Part shown: piece by piece, positions 53,473 to 62,125 of the stretch
Layout: every line of letters starts with the position of its first letter
How positions within the stretch are numbered: the stretch's first letter is position 1
Assembly: GCF_041431135.1 (NCBI RefSeq)
Contig: NZ_CP107799.1
Span: 6,448,001 to 6,512,000, forward strand
Source: Streptomyces sp. NBC_00554
Lineage (GTDB): Bacteria > Actinomycetota > Actinomycetes > Streptomycetales > Streptomycetaceae
Length of the DNA stretch: 64,000 bases
Reading direction: 5' to 3'
Program-made: the position numbers and the translations under genes
Notes under the pieces: model-generated
Database searches by the model: none
Told to the model about the DNA's origin: nothing
What the model saw: only the letters and a program-made list of their open reading frames with translations

Positions 53473-54378
53473 TTGCGACAGACCCTGAGTAGGGGAGTGG
53501 TCGTGGCCGCGGCCGCGACGAGCATCCTGTCCCTGTACGCCACCCCCGCCCTCGCCGACTCGAACGCGAACGGAACAGCCAAGGACTCGCCGGGAGTCGG
53601 CTCGGGCAACAGCCTCCAGCTCCCGGTGAACGCACCGGTGAACGCCTGCGGCAACACCCTCAACGTGATCGCCGCGCTCAACCCGGCGTTCGGGAACTCC
53701 TGTGCGAACGGCGCGGATTCGTCCGGGTCGAACCAATCGCACGGGTCGAACCAATCGCACGGGTCGAACGGGTCGCATGGGTCGAACGGCTCGCATGGCT
53801 CTTCCGGCCATGACGACTCGTCCGGCTACGGCTCCGACGACTCGGGCGGCGGCCACGGGGGCGGCTACGGCGGCGGGCCTGGCAGCGACCACGGCGGTGG
53901 TTCCGGCGGTGGCTCCGGATCCTCGGCGTACGGCGAGACGCACGGTTCGCCCGGCATCCTGTCGGGCAACAACGTCGCGGCGCCGGTCGACGTTCCGGTG
54001 AACGCGTGCGGCAACACGGCGGACGTGGTCGGCGTGGGCAACCCCGCGTTCGGCAACGACTGCGAGAACGGCCCGGGAGGCTACGGCGACACCCCGCCGA
54101 CGACGCCTCCCACAACGCCGCCGACCAAGCCGCCGACGACGACGCCGCCCACCACGACGCCGCCGACGAAGACCCCGCCCACCAAGCCGCCGACGACGCC
54201 CCCCACGACGACACCGTCCACTCCTTCGACAACCCCGCCCGTAGCTCCCCCCGGGCCCCCGCCCACCCTGCCGCACACCGGCAGTGAGGGACTGCTCGCG
54301 ACCTCGGCCGCAAGCGCCGCCCTGCTCGCGGGCGGAACCGTCCTGTACCGACGAGGCCGAGCCGCGTCCCGTCGGTAG
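53473..54378 (+). CDS. Long chaplin with two chaplin domains and sortase signal
   Basis: The 301-residue protein starts at TTG (LRQTLSRGVVVAAAATS; the sequence matches the usual MRQ-type long-chaplin start). A signal peptide ends at PALA. Chaplin domain 1 (SPGVGSGNSLQLPVNAPVNA...NPAFGNSC) is followed by a Ser/Asn/Gly/His repeat linker, chaplin domain 2 (SPGILSGNNVAAPVDVPVNA...NPAFGNDC), a PTTPP/TKPP wall-spanning stretch and the sorting signal LPHTG, hydrophobic helix and RRGRAASRR tail. Sortase should link it to the cell wall to anchor short chaplins. Confidence 0.93.
   Translation: MRQTLSRGVVVAAAATSILSLYATPALADSNANGTAKDSPGVGSGNSLQLPVNAPVNACGNTLNVIAALNPAFGNSCANGADSSGSNQSHGSNQSHGSNGSHGSNGSHGSSGHDDSSGYGSDDSGGGHGGGYGGGPGSDHGGGSGGGSGSSAYGETHGSPGILSGNNVAAPVDVPVNACGNTADVVGVGNPAFGNDCENGPGGYGDTPPTTPPTTPPTKPPTTTPPTTTPPTKTPPTKPPTTPPTTTPSTPSTTPPVAPPGPPPTLPHTGSEGLLATSAASAALLAGGTVLYRRGRAASRR
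53727..53810 (+). repeat. 18-bp coding repeats (SNxSHG)
   Basis: About four imperfect copies of an 18-base unit encode GSNQSHGSNQSHGSNGSHG in the long chaplin linker. Copy number is likely to vary between strains. Confidence 0.85.
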
Positions 54379-54424
54379 CACCCCGGGTGCCGGACGCCTC
54401 ACGCGCCCGGCACCCGAGCCCGCG

Positions 54425-55672
54425 TCAGCGCCGGGCCGGGTCCAGGGCCTCGCGCCGCTGCTGCCGTACCGGCACAGGCATCGTGCCCAGCCGCCGCCGT
54501 ACCCCCCGTACGAGCGTGCCCGCCGTGAACGTGGCGCCGTGCACGAAACGCATCGCCGGGCCGAAGCCGGACGCCGTGACCAGGCCCGCCATGAAGAGGC
54601 CGGGCACCGAGGACTCGAAGTCCCGGCCGACCTCGGGGGAACCGTCGGCCACCGCCGCGAGATCCCCGCGCAGTTCGTCGGAGAGCAGGCCGAGCCGCTC
54701 ACGGGTGGCTTTGAACCCCGTGGCCGCGATGACGTGTTCGGTCTCCAGGGATGTCGCCTCGCCGTCGCGGCTCACCGTCTCCAGCCGTACGGCGCCGTCC
54801 GACGCGTGGGCCGCCGCGACCTCGTGGCCGAGGAGCAACTCGACGGCCGGCTCGACGCGGTCGCGGACCCACCAGGCGCCCGCCGGGCCCAGTGCCGTGG
54901 CCGCGATCCGGGCGCGGGTGGTCTCCGGGAGGCGGTGGAAGAGGCCGGGGCGCTCGGCGTAGAACCAGTTGCGCCAGCCGCAGCCCAGGCCGCTGTGCGG
55001 GGTGCGGGCGGACTCCCACCACGGGCGCTCCCAGGCGGGCGGCACGTCGTTCCAGTTCAGCCGGCCGGCGCGGGCCAGGACCCGGACGCGGCTGCCCTGT
55101 TCGGCGAGGAGGGCGGCCGTCTCCAGCGCGGCCTGGCCGCCGCCGATCACCGTGACGTCCCGGCCGCGGAAACGGTCGAGGTCGCCGTGGTGACTGCTGT
55201 GCGAGACGTACGAGGGTCCGAGCTCGCGCAGGACGGCCGGTACCTCGATGAAGGGCAGGACGCCGACGGCGAGGGCGACCGTGCGAGCGTGCAGGATCTC
55301 GCCGTCGGCCAGGACCGCCTCGAAGCCGCCGGGGACTGCGCTCACCCGGACCACGGTGCGCTCGTCGACCTCGGGCACCGCGTTGCGGGCGAACCACAGG
55401 CCGTACGAGGCGAACATCTCGACCGGGATGGGCTCGCCGTGCCGGGCCCGGACACCCTGACCGGCACAGTACGTGTCCAGGCGCCAGCGGTCCTCGGGGT
55501 CGGAGAGGTTCGACGCCCACGGCTCAGACTTCAGGAACATTCCGTCGGGCATGTGGTCCCGCCAGGACGCCATGGGCCTGCCGAGCACGCGCAGGCTCAG
55601 CCCGGCCGCCGCGGCGTGGGAGGCGACGGACAGGCCGTACGGGCCGGCTCCCACCACCAGGAGGTCGTACAT
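54425..55672 (-). CDS. FAD-dependent NAD(P)-binding oxidoreductase
   Basis: The 415-residue flavoprotein begins MYDLLVVGAGPYGLSVASHA (FAD Rossmann motif GxGxxG), has a second dinucleotide motif VTVIGGGQAALETAALL near residue 160, and ends with the ATGFKATRERLG and PGLFMAGL segments of the flavin monooxygenase/N-hydroxylase and thioredoxin-reductase-like group. It starts one base inside the stop of the ATP-grasp gene (TGATG), so the two are co-translated. Substrate unknown. Confidence 0.88.
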   Translation of the reverse strand: MYDLLVVGAGPYGLSVASHAAAAGLSLRVLGRPMASWRDHMPDGMFLKSEPWASNLSDPEDRWRLDTYCAGQGVRARHGEPIPVEMFASYGLWFARNAVPEVDERTVVRVSAVPGGFEAVLADGEILHARTVALAVGVLPFIEVPAVLRELGPSYVSHSSHHGDLDRFRGRDVTVIGGGQAALETAALLAEQGSRVRVLARAGRLNWNDVPPAWERPWWESARTPHSGLGCGWRNWFYAERPGLFHRLPETTRARIAATALGPAGAWWVRDRVEPAVELLLGHEVAAAHASDGAVRLETVSRDGEATSLETEHVIAATGFKATRERLGLLSDELRGDLAAVADGSPEVGRDFESSVPGLFMAGLVTASGFGPAMRFVHGATFTAGTLVRGVRRRLGTMPVPVRQQRREALDPARR

Positions 55673-56982
55673 CAGCAGCTGCTCGCTTTCTCGTCGTCGG
55701 TCAGGGGATTCGGTTCGCCCGGCTGCCGTACGACCCGCGGTTGGGCCGCGACGGGGGCCGAACGCCGTACGCGGTCCAGCAGGCGCCGGAACACATGGCG
55801 GCACCACAGGGCCCACATCGTGAGCCCGGGCGCGAGGTCGTCCCGTGCGTGCCAGGCCAGCTCGCAGCCGCTTGCCTGCGGGCGCAGGGCGCTGAGCGGG
55901 GCGTAGTTCTCCACCACGAACGCGCGGCCCGGCAGCGGGGCCGGAGCCGGCAGCGGACGGTGGGTGAGGTCCAGGTGCAGGGCGCGTACGACGTCCAGGC
56001 CGGCTCCGTCGGCGAAGAGCCGGAACTGGGCGCCGGGGCGGGGGTTGAAGTCGAGCAGGTGGTAGCGGCCGCTCGCGCCGTCCCTGCGGAAGTCGAGGTC
56101 GAAGACGCCGCGGTAGCCCAGTGTTCCGACGAGCCGTTCGACGAGCGACTGGAGCTGCGGGTTGGGGGTCCAGCGGCCGACCGCGGTCAGTCCGGCGCCG
56201 CGCGGCCAGGCGCGCTGCTTGCGGCCGGGGCCGCCACCGCACACCGCCCCCGACCGGTCGGCGTATCCGTGGAAGAACCAGTCGCGGTCGGGCCCCGGCG
56301 GCAGGTACGCCTGCAACAGCAGTCGGCTGCCCGCCTCCTCGGCGCGCAGATACAGCGCCTGTGCCTCCTGCGCCGAGTGCACCACCACCGTGCTGCGCAG
56401 CCCCGTCCCGGTGGGCATCAGCCACGGGCGGCTCCACTTCGCCACCACCGGCAGCCCCAACTGCCAGGCTGCCGCGGCCGCCTGCGCCGGGCTGTCCGGG
56501 ATGAGCGTCACCGGGTGCGGAATGCCCGCGCTCGCGCACAGGGCGGCCAGTTCCGCCTTGTCGGCCACGAGCTCGGCGAGGGCGCCGGGCTGCTGCGGCA
56601 GCAGATAGGAGGGTGCGAGGTGCTCACGGCACTGGGCCACCGCGACGGCGCTCGCGTCATCCATAGGGATCAGTACGGCGGGACGGGACACGCGCGCGGC
56701 CACTCGGCGCAATGCTGCGACGATTTCTCCTGCGGATGCGCCGGGCGGTGGCGGGGGATGCATCTCGGAGACAAAACGCGACCTGCGGACGGGACTTCCC
56801 GTTGAATCGGCGACGACATGCACCTCCACGCCCGCTCTGCCGAGTGAGCGTACGGCCCCCAGCGTTCCGTGGTGAAAGGGGTTCCGGTCGATCCGCAGAA
56901 GGACTGCGGGGACTCGGGTGTCGAGAAACGGCACGGAATTTCCTTCGGGTCGGTCACCCGTGCGGGTGATCGGCGCACTCAA
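55672..56982 (-). CDS. ATP-grasp domain ligase
   Basis: The 436-residue protein has an N-terminal PreATP-grasp region (VLLRIDRNPFHHGTLGAVRS) and an ATP-grasp core: LVADKAELAALCASAGIPHP, LGLPVVAKWSRPW, and the metal-binding FDLDFRRDG...LLDFNPRPG. It resembles carbamoyl-phosphate-synthase-like ATP-grasp enzymes that ligate a carboxylate to an amine. It leads a two-gene operon with the flavoprotein. GTG within NSVPFLDTR could be the true start. Substrate unknown. Confidence 0.85.
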   Translation of the reverse strand: MSAPITRTGDRPEGNSVPFLDTRVPAVLLRIDRNPFHHGTLGAVRSLGRAGVEVHVVADSTGSPVRRSRFVSEMHPPPPPGASAGEIVAALRRVAARVSRPAVLIPMDDASAVAVAQCREHLAPSYLLPQQPGALAELVADKAELAALCASAGIPHPVTLIPDSPAQAAAAAWQLGLPVVAKWSRPWLMPTGTGLRSTVVVHSAQEAQALYLRAEEAGSRLLLQAYLPPGPDRDWFFHGYADRSGAVCGGGPGRKQRAWPRGAGLTAVGRWTPNPQLQSLVERLVGTLGYRGVFDLDFRRDGASGRYHLLDFNPRPGAQFRLFADGAGLDVVRALHLDLTHRPLPAPAPLPGRAFVVENYAPLSALRPQASGCELAWHARDDLAPGLTMWALWCRHVFRRLLDRVRRSAPVAAQPRVVRQPGEPNPLTDDEKASSC

Positions 56983-57105
56983 AGGCCGGAGCCTCGGTTG
57001 GCGGAATGGGTATTCATATGACTGAGTGTCAGTAGGCAGAGGGCAAATCGGAGTAACGGAAGACGGAAAGCGCCGTCGGATCAGCAGAGTGGAGAGAGGT
57101 CAGGC

Positions 57106-58419
57106 ATGGCCCCACAGCAGCAACGGCCCCGGAGCAGGCGGCTGGCGTGCGTCGCGGCCGGAATCGTCGCGTCGGTCGCCCTGGCGTCGGGTCCGGGATA
57201 CGCCGTGGGCGCCGGGGCGGTGCGAGTCGCCGATCCTCCGGCGCCGACACCGACGACGGTGACCCCGTCAGTCACCCCGCCGACGACACCCGTGACACCC
57301 ACACCGCTCACACCACCGGCGACGACGCCCACGACGCCCGCGACCCCCGCGGACACGACCGCGCCCGCCGTACCCTCCGTGGAACCGAAGCCCGCCGAGA
57401 AGGCCCCCGCCGTGGGCGCCTACCTGGACTACGGCGCCCGCGGTGTCGCCCGGATCGCCGAGCTCAGCAGGTGGCTGGGCGGCACCGAACTCCGCGTCGG
57501 GCACACGTATCTGCCCGGTGACCGCTGGAGCAACATCGAGGGCGCCCACGGATTCCTCGACGTCTGGGCGGACTGGCGGCTCGAGCAGGACGACCGGATG
57601 CTCGTCCTCAACGTGCCGATGATGGAGCGCAACGAGGAGGGCGTATCCGACGCCGAGGTCCGGCTGCTGCTGCGCCAGGCCGCGGCAGGAATGTTCGACA
57701 AGCACTTCCGTGCGCTCGCCGAACGCCTTGTCGAGCTGAACGTGCCGGACACCGTCATCGTGCTCGGCTGGGAAATGAACGGCATTACCTACACCCATCG
57801 CTGCGGTCCCGACCCGGAGGCCTGGAAGAAGTACTGGAACAGAATCGTCACCACCATGCGGGCGGTGCCGGGACAGAAATTCCGGTTCGACTTCACCCCG
57901 AACCGCGGCCGGGACGCCATCCCCTGGACGCAGTGCTATCCGGGGGACGACACGGTCGACATCATCGGTATGGATTCGTACGACCAGCCGACGGGGCTGT
58001 CATTCGACGAGCAGGTGAAAGAGCCCTACGGCCTTCAGGCGCACGTGGACTTCGCCAAATCCCATGGCAAGCCCATTTCCTATCCTGAATGGGGACTCTT
58101 CCGCAACGGCGACAATGCGACGTACATGAGGCGCATGCTCGCCTGGATGACAGAGCACAAGCCGCTGTACAACACGGTCACCGACTACTGCCCGCATGGT
58201 GTGTGGCAGTGCTCGGACAACCCGAAGGCGTCCGAGATCTACCGCGCGGCGCTCTCCGGCCAGGCCGTTCCCACACCCGTTCCCACACCCGAACCGACGC
58301 CTCCGTCCAAGCCGGTCCCCCCGCCCAACTGCTCGCCGCTGGACCTGGGCGACTGGGTCGAGTACTGGATCGGCGGCAAGCTCTGCCTCCGCTTCGACTG
58401 GTGGTCGCGCAGCCGGTGA
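57106..58419 (+). CDS. Secreted glycoside hydrolase, GH26-like
   Basis: The 437-residue protein has a signal peptide (RLACVAAGIVASVALASG), a Pro/Thr linker to about residue 95 and a beta-mannanase-like barrel. Catalytic glutamates are likely the Glu of LGWEMNG (acid/base) and of ISYPEWG (nucleophile). After a PTP/PEP linker it ends in a short Cys-containing, Trp-rich tail (LGDWVEYWIGGKLCLRFDWW). It is divergent from the ATP-grasp gene and convergent with the glycan operon, so it may trim that glycan. Family assignment is by motif only. Confidence 0.82.
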   Translation: MAPQQQRPRSRRLACVAAGIVASVALASGPGYAVGAGAVRVADPPAPTPTTVTPSVTPPTTPVTPTPLTPPATTPTTPATPADTTAPAVPSVEPKPAEKAPAVGAYLDYGARGVARIAELSRWLGGTELRVGHTYLPGDRWSNIEGAHGFLDVWADWRLEQDDRMLVLNVPMMERNEEGVSDAEVRLLLRQAAAGMFDKHFRALAERLVELNVPDTVIVLGWEMNGITYTHRCGPDPEAWKKYWNRIVTTMRAVPGQKFRFDFTPNRGRDAIPWTQCYPGDDTVDIIGMDSYDQPTGLSFDEQVKEPYGLQAHVDFAKSHGKPISYPEWGLFRNGDNATYMRRMLAWMTEHKPLYNTVTDYCPHGVWQCSDNPKASEIYRAALSGQAVPTPVPTPEPTPPSKPVPPPNCSPLDLGDWVEYWIGGKLCLRFDWWSRSR

Positions 58420-58450
58420 CCCAGGAATGAGAGCGGTGGCGGCGGGTCGT

Positions 58451-59581
58451 TCAGGGACTGCCGCCACCGCGCTCCCTCCAGCGTCGCAACAGCTCCTTGC
58501 CCCGGCTGCGCGCGGCGACGTCGCAGACGACCGCCGACATCAGCGGGGCCGTACGCCGCCGGGCGAGGAGCAGACGCTGGTTGACGACGGGCTCCGGACG
58601 CCAGTGGCGCTTGTAGGGTTCGTCGCCGCGCAGCAGGCTCAGCGCCGCGCGTTCGCCCGCCTCGGTGTGCTGGGCGCAGGCGTTCAGCAGTATCACCGCG
58701 ACATCCGCCTTCCGCTCCCGCAGCTGCGGGTGGGCGCCGTACAGATAGCCGCCCGCGAGGCGCCGCGACAGCAGTGTGAGATCCACGGCCATCACGGTGT
58801 CGTCGAGCCGGAACTCCGTGACCACGGCGTCCCCGGAGCGCACCATCGGGCCCACCGACCGGACCAGATGCTCGGCGAACCGCTCCTGAAGATGCTCCGA
58901 CGTCACCTTCCGGCCCTGCCACTGCAGTTGATGCAGTTCGAGCAGCCGCCGCAGCGCCGCGTCCACCTCGTCATGGTGTACGACGCGCTGCTCGACCCCG
59001 AGCGCGGTCAGCTTGCGCAGCTTGGCCCGTACCCGCTGGGCCTTCGACGAGGGGAGTCGGCTCACCAGTTCGTCCATCGACGTGGCGGGCAGCTCCAGGC
59101 AGAGCGAGTCACGCACTCGGCTGCGCGGCCCGCGCCAGCACTCGAAGATCCGCTCCACCGCGCCGCCGGGTCGCACCTCACGGAAGTCGATCAGCGCGGT
59201 ACGGGCCGCCGCCGACAGCCCCTCGGCGAGCGTGGCGGCCGCCCGGTCGGCGTGCTCGTCGTCGATGAGGACGTCTCCGTAGTCGGAGATCGCCCCGCCG
59301 AGCGGTACGAGCGCGGGCAGCGGACGGCGTACCCGCATCAGCGGGGCCACCGCCCGGAGTTCGCCGCCGTCATCGCGCACGAGCACCAGACGCAGCCGGC
59401 CGGGAGTGCCGTACGAGAGCCACCAGGAGTGCAGCCAGGCGTGGCTCTGGAACGGGGTGGCCGCGGCGCAACTCCGGTACAGGCGGCCCCAGGCCGGACC
59501 GAGTTCGGCGAACTCGCGCTCGTCGGTGACGAGTTCGGCCACCAGGGTGCCCGCCGGAGCGGTCTGCAGCGTGCCGCTCAC
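58451..59581 (-). CDS. GNAT-like acyltransferase, CelD/BioF2 type
   Basis: The 376-residue protein (start GTG 59581, overlapping the Wzz-like gene stop as GTGA) has N-terminal WGRLYRSCAAATPFQSHAWL and a C-terminal half VTEFRLDDTVMAVDLTLLSRRLAGGYLYG with the GDEPYKRHW signature common to this family (PF13480-like). Relatives in polysaccharide loci acylate sugars or lipid-linked intermediates. It is the last gene of the glycan operon. A GCGGTGGCGG/CCGCCACCGC hairpin spans its stop and the intergene. Confidence 0.85.
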   Translation of the reverse strand: MSGTLQTAPAGTLVAELVTDEREFAELGPAWGRLYRSCAAATPFQSHAWLHSWWLSYGTPGRLRLVLVRDDGGELRAVAPLMRVRRPLPALVPLGGAISDYGDVLIDDEHADRAAATLAEGLSAAARTALIDFREVRPGGAVERIFECWRGPRSRVRDSLCLELPATSMDELVSRLPSSKAQRVRAKLRKLTALGVEQRVVHHDEVDAALRRLLELHQLQWQGRKVTSEHLQERFAEHLVRSVGPMVRSGDAVVTEFRLDDTVMAVDLTLLSRRLAGGYLYGAHPQLRERKADVAVILLNACAQHTEAGERAALSLLRGDEPYKRHWRPEPVVNQRLLLARRRTAPLMSAVVCDVAARSRGKELLRRWRERGGGSP

Positions 59582-60237
59582 ATCTGCCCGCGCACATCGG
59601 CGGCCGTGGCGGGGCTCGGCACCGAGGCCGGGCGGGCGGTGTCCGCGGTGCGCCGAGGGCGGACGAGCAGCACCAGACCGCCGAGCAGGCCGCCCGCGCT
59701 GGCGCCCACCAGACCGGTGACCGTCGGCGAGGCCGAGGACGCCTGGGTGGGCTTCGTGGCCCGGGCGAACTGCTCGAGTTCGACGTTCGTGTCGGCCTTG
59801 GCGTCGTTCGCGTGCCGGGTCAGCGCGCGCGAGACCGCGTTGGCCATGTCGGCGGCGAGGTCGGGGCGCGAAGAGGTGGCCGAGATGGAGACCATCGGGG
59901 CGTCCGGCGAGGTCGCGGTCGACACGCTCTGCTGGAGCGTCTTCACCGGCACACCGGCCCACACCTGCGCGTCCCCGAGCACCGCGAGCTGTGTGGCGAC
60001 CCGGCCGTACGCCTGCGCGAAGCCGAGGGCGGCGGCCGGGTCCGACTGCTCGGTCGGTACGGCGACGACATAACTCGTCGCCGTGTACGCCGGTGGCTTC
60101 ACGACGCCGTACGCGCCGCCGACCAGCCCGCCGAGTACGGCGCCGGCGGCGAGCAGGGACCACGGCGGCAGGACCTTGGCACGGGCGAGGGCCGCCGAGC
60201 CGTTCGGGCGGTGGCCTCTGGTGGGGTTTTCGGTCAT
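59578..60237 (-). CDS. Wzz-like chain-length determinant protein
   Basis: The 219-residue protein has a membrane helix at about 26-48 (WSLLAAGAVLGGLVGGAYGV), an extracytoplasmic region (SYVVAVPTEQSDPAAAL...SISATSSRPDLAADMANAV) and a second helix at about 173-193 (GLVGASAGGLLGGLVLLV). This is the Wzz/Wzc N-domain topology controlling polymer length. No kinase domain is attached. It lies 17 bases after the glycosyltransferase. Confidence 0.88.
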   Translation of the reverse strand: MTENPTRGHRPNGSAALARAKVLPPWSLLAAGAVLGGLVGGAYGVVKPPAYTATSYVVAVPTEQSDPAAALGFAQAYGRVATQLAVLGDAQVWAGVPVKTLQQSVSTATSPDAPMVSISATSSRPDLAADMANAVSRALTRHANDAKADTNVELEQFARATKPTQASSASPTVTGLVGASAGGLLGGLVLLVRPRRTADTARPASVPSPATAADVRGQM

Positions 60238-60254
60238 GAGGAACTCACTCCCAG

Positions 60255-61367
60255 TCAGGTGCGGGACAGAGCGGCCGCGTACACGTCCATGAGCTGTGCG
60301 GCGCTGCGGGTGATGCAGTAGTGGTGTGCGGCGTCCGGTACCGAGCGGGGCGCGGGGCCCTCCTCGCGGACCTTCTTCAGGGCGCGGGCGAACGAGTCCG
60401 AGCCGCCCTGCACCCGGCGGGTGCCCAGGGTGGCGCCGGGTGGCAGGTCCTCGACGGCCGGGCAGGACACGTAGAGCACGGGCAGACCGGCCGCCATCGC
60501 CTCGACGACGGCCAGGCCGAACGCCTCCTCGGCGCAGGGCGAGGCGAGGACGTCCATGGCCGCTATCAGCGACGGCAGATCGGCCCCGGGAAAGCCGCCG
60601 GTGGGGCGCTCGCCGGTGAACAGCACCCGGTCCGCGACCCCGGCCTGCTGCGCCGCCCGCCGCAGCACGCTCTCCTCCGCGCCGCCGCCGACGAGCAACA
60701 GCCAGTAGTCGTCGGGCAGTTCGGCCAGGGCGCGGACCAGTACGTCGAACCGCTTGCCCGCGGTGAGCCTGCCGACGCCGCCGACGACGTACGCGCCGTC
60801 CGGCAGCCCGAGCCGGCGGCGGGTGCGCTCGCGCAGCACCGGGTCGAAGCGGAAGCGGGCCAGGTCGATGCCGTTCGGCACGACGTCGATGCGCGGTCCG
60901 GGCACGCCCCAGCGGCGCAGCCGGTCGGCGACGGTAGGCGAGACGGCGACCGTGGACCGGCCGAGCCGCTCGCTGGCCAGGTACAGCGCGCGGACGCCCG
61001 TGCTCAGCCTGCGCCCCTCCATCTGCGAGTCGCCCAGGGAGTGCTCGGTGGCCACCACGGCCCTGACTCCCGCCAGGCGTGCGGCGATCCGGCCGTACAC
61101 GCAGGCCCGGTAGAGGTGGGTGTGCACGAGGTCGTACCGGCCCGCGCGGATCAGCTTCACCAGGCGGGGGAGCGCGGCGAGGTCGCGGTTGCCGCCCATG
61201 CCGAGGTGGGTGACGCGTACGCCGTCGTCGGTGAGCCCGTCGGCGACCGAGCCCGGGTTGGTGAGGGTGACGACATCACAGTCGACGGGCAAGTGGCGCA
61301 GCAGCAACCTGAGTTGCTGCTCCGCACCGCCCACTCCGAGGCCCGTGATGATGTGCAGGGCCTTCAT
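60255..61367 (-). CDS. Glycosyltransferase family 4
   Basis: The 370-residue GT-B enzyme has the acceptor-side start MKALHIITGLGVGGAEQQL and the donor-binding motif EEAFGLAVVEAMAAGLPV. It should transfer a sugar to a growing lipid-linked glycan in the cytoplasm. Its ATG overlaps the deacetylase stop by one base (TGATG). Donor sugar unknown. Confidence 0.93.
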   Translation of the reverse strand: MKALHIITGLGVGGAEQQLRLLLRHLPVDCDVVTLTNPGSVADGLTDDGVRVTHLGMGGNRDLAALPRLVKLIRAGRYDLVHTHLYRACVYGRIAARLAGVRAVVATEHSLGDSQMEGRRLSTGVRALYLASERLGRSTVAVSPTVADRLRRWGVPGPRIDVVPNGIDLARFRFDPVLRERTRRRLGLPDGAYVVGGVGRLTAGKRFDVLVRALAELPDDYWLLLVGGGAEESVLRRAAQQAGVADRVLFTGERPTGGFPGADLPSLIAAMDVLASPCAEEAFGLAVVEAMAAGLPVLYVSCPAVEDLPPGATLGTRRVQGGSDSFARALKKVREEGPAPRSVPDAAHHYCITRSAAQLMDVYAAALSRT

Positions 61368-62125
61368 CAGACCCCCTCGGCCGGGCGCCGGCGCAGGCGG
61401 TGCAGCTTGAGCTTCAGGAGCAGGCGTACGGCGGTGTCGTTGTCGCCGATGTGGACGCGGGGCAGGGCGTACGGGCCGGTCAGCGGGCCGGGGTCGATGG
61501 CGCAGGCGTACGTGTATCCGGCGTCCCGTACGGCGTCCACGACCCGCTGGTCGATCGTCCCGTACGGATAGCAGAAGCCGGCGATGTGAGCACCGATCAA
61601 CTCCGAGAGCACCGCTCTGCTTTCGGCGACCTCGGCGTACACGAGGGCGTCGTCGGCCTTGGTCAGGTCGACGTGGGTGAGCCCGTGCGAGCCGATCTCG
61701 ATGCCCACGGAGGCGGCCGCGAGCCGGATGCCCTGCTTGCTCAGCAGCGGCTTGCGGGGGCCGAGCGGGTCCCAGGCGTTGTCACCGCTCAGCCGGCCGG
61801 GCAGGACGAAGAGGGTGGCGCCGCAGTCGTGGCGCTGCAGGAGGGGCAGCGCGGTCTCGACGAAGTCGGCGTACCCGTCGTCGAAGGTGAGGCCGACGAG
61901 GTCGCGCCCCTTGCCCCGGGCGCGCGCCGCGAGCAGGTCGCTCATGCTCACACCGCGCAGGCCTCGCCGCCGCAGCCAGGTCAGCTGCTGGTCGAGGCGG
62001 TCAGGCGAGACCGTGATGCGGTACGGGTCGTCGGTGGGGTCGCCCACCGAGTGGTACATCGCCACCCACGGGGGCGTCGTGTCGAGGCGTCTGGTGGCGG
62101 ATGCGGTGTCAGCGGAAACGGACAT
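61367..62125 (-). CDS. Polysaccharide deacetylase
   Basis: The 252-residue NodB-homology protein has the catalytic TFDDGYADF and metal-binding SHGLTHVDL motifs and PYGTIDQRVVDAV. It removes N- or O-acetyl groups from a glycan; no strong signal peptide is seen, so it may act inside or by being part of the assembly complex. ATG 62125 starts the conserved part and overlaps the flippase gene by 17 bases. Confidence 0.9.
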   Translation of the reverse strand: MSVSADTASATRRLDTTPPWVAMYHSVGDPTDDPYRITVSPDRLDQQLTWLRRRGLRGVSMSDLLAARARGKGRDLVGLTFDDGYADFVETALPLLQRHDCGATLFVLPGRLSGDNAWDPLGPRKPLLSKQGIRLAAASVGIEIGSHGLTHVDLTKADDALVYAEVAESRAVLSELIGAHIAGFCYPYGTIDQRVVDAVRDAGYTYACAIDPGPLTGPYALPRVHIGDNDTAVRLLLKLKLHRLRRRPAEGV

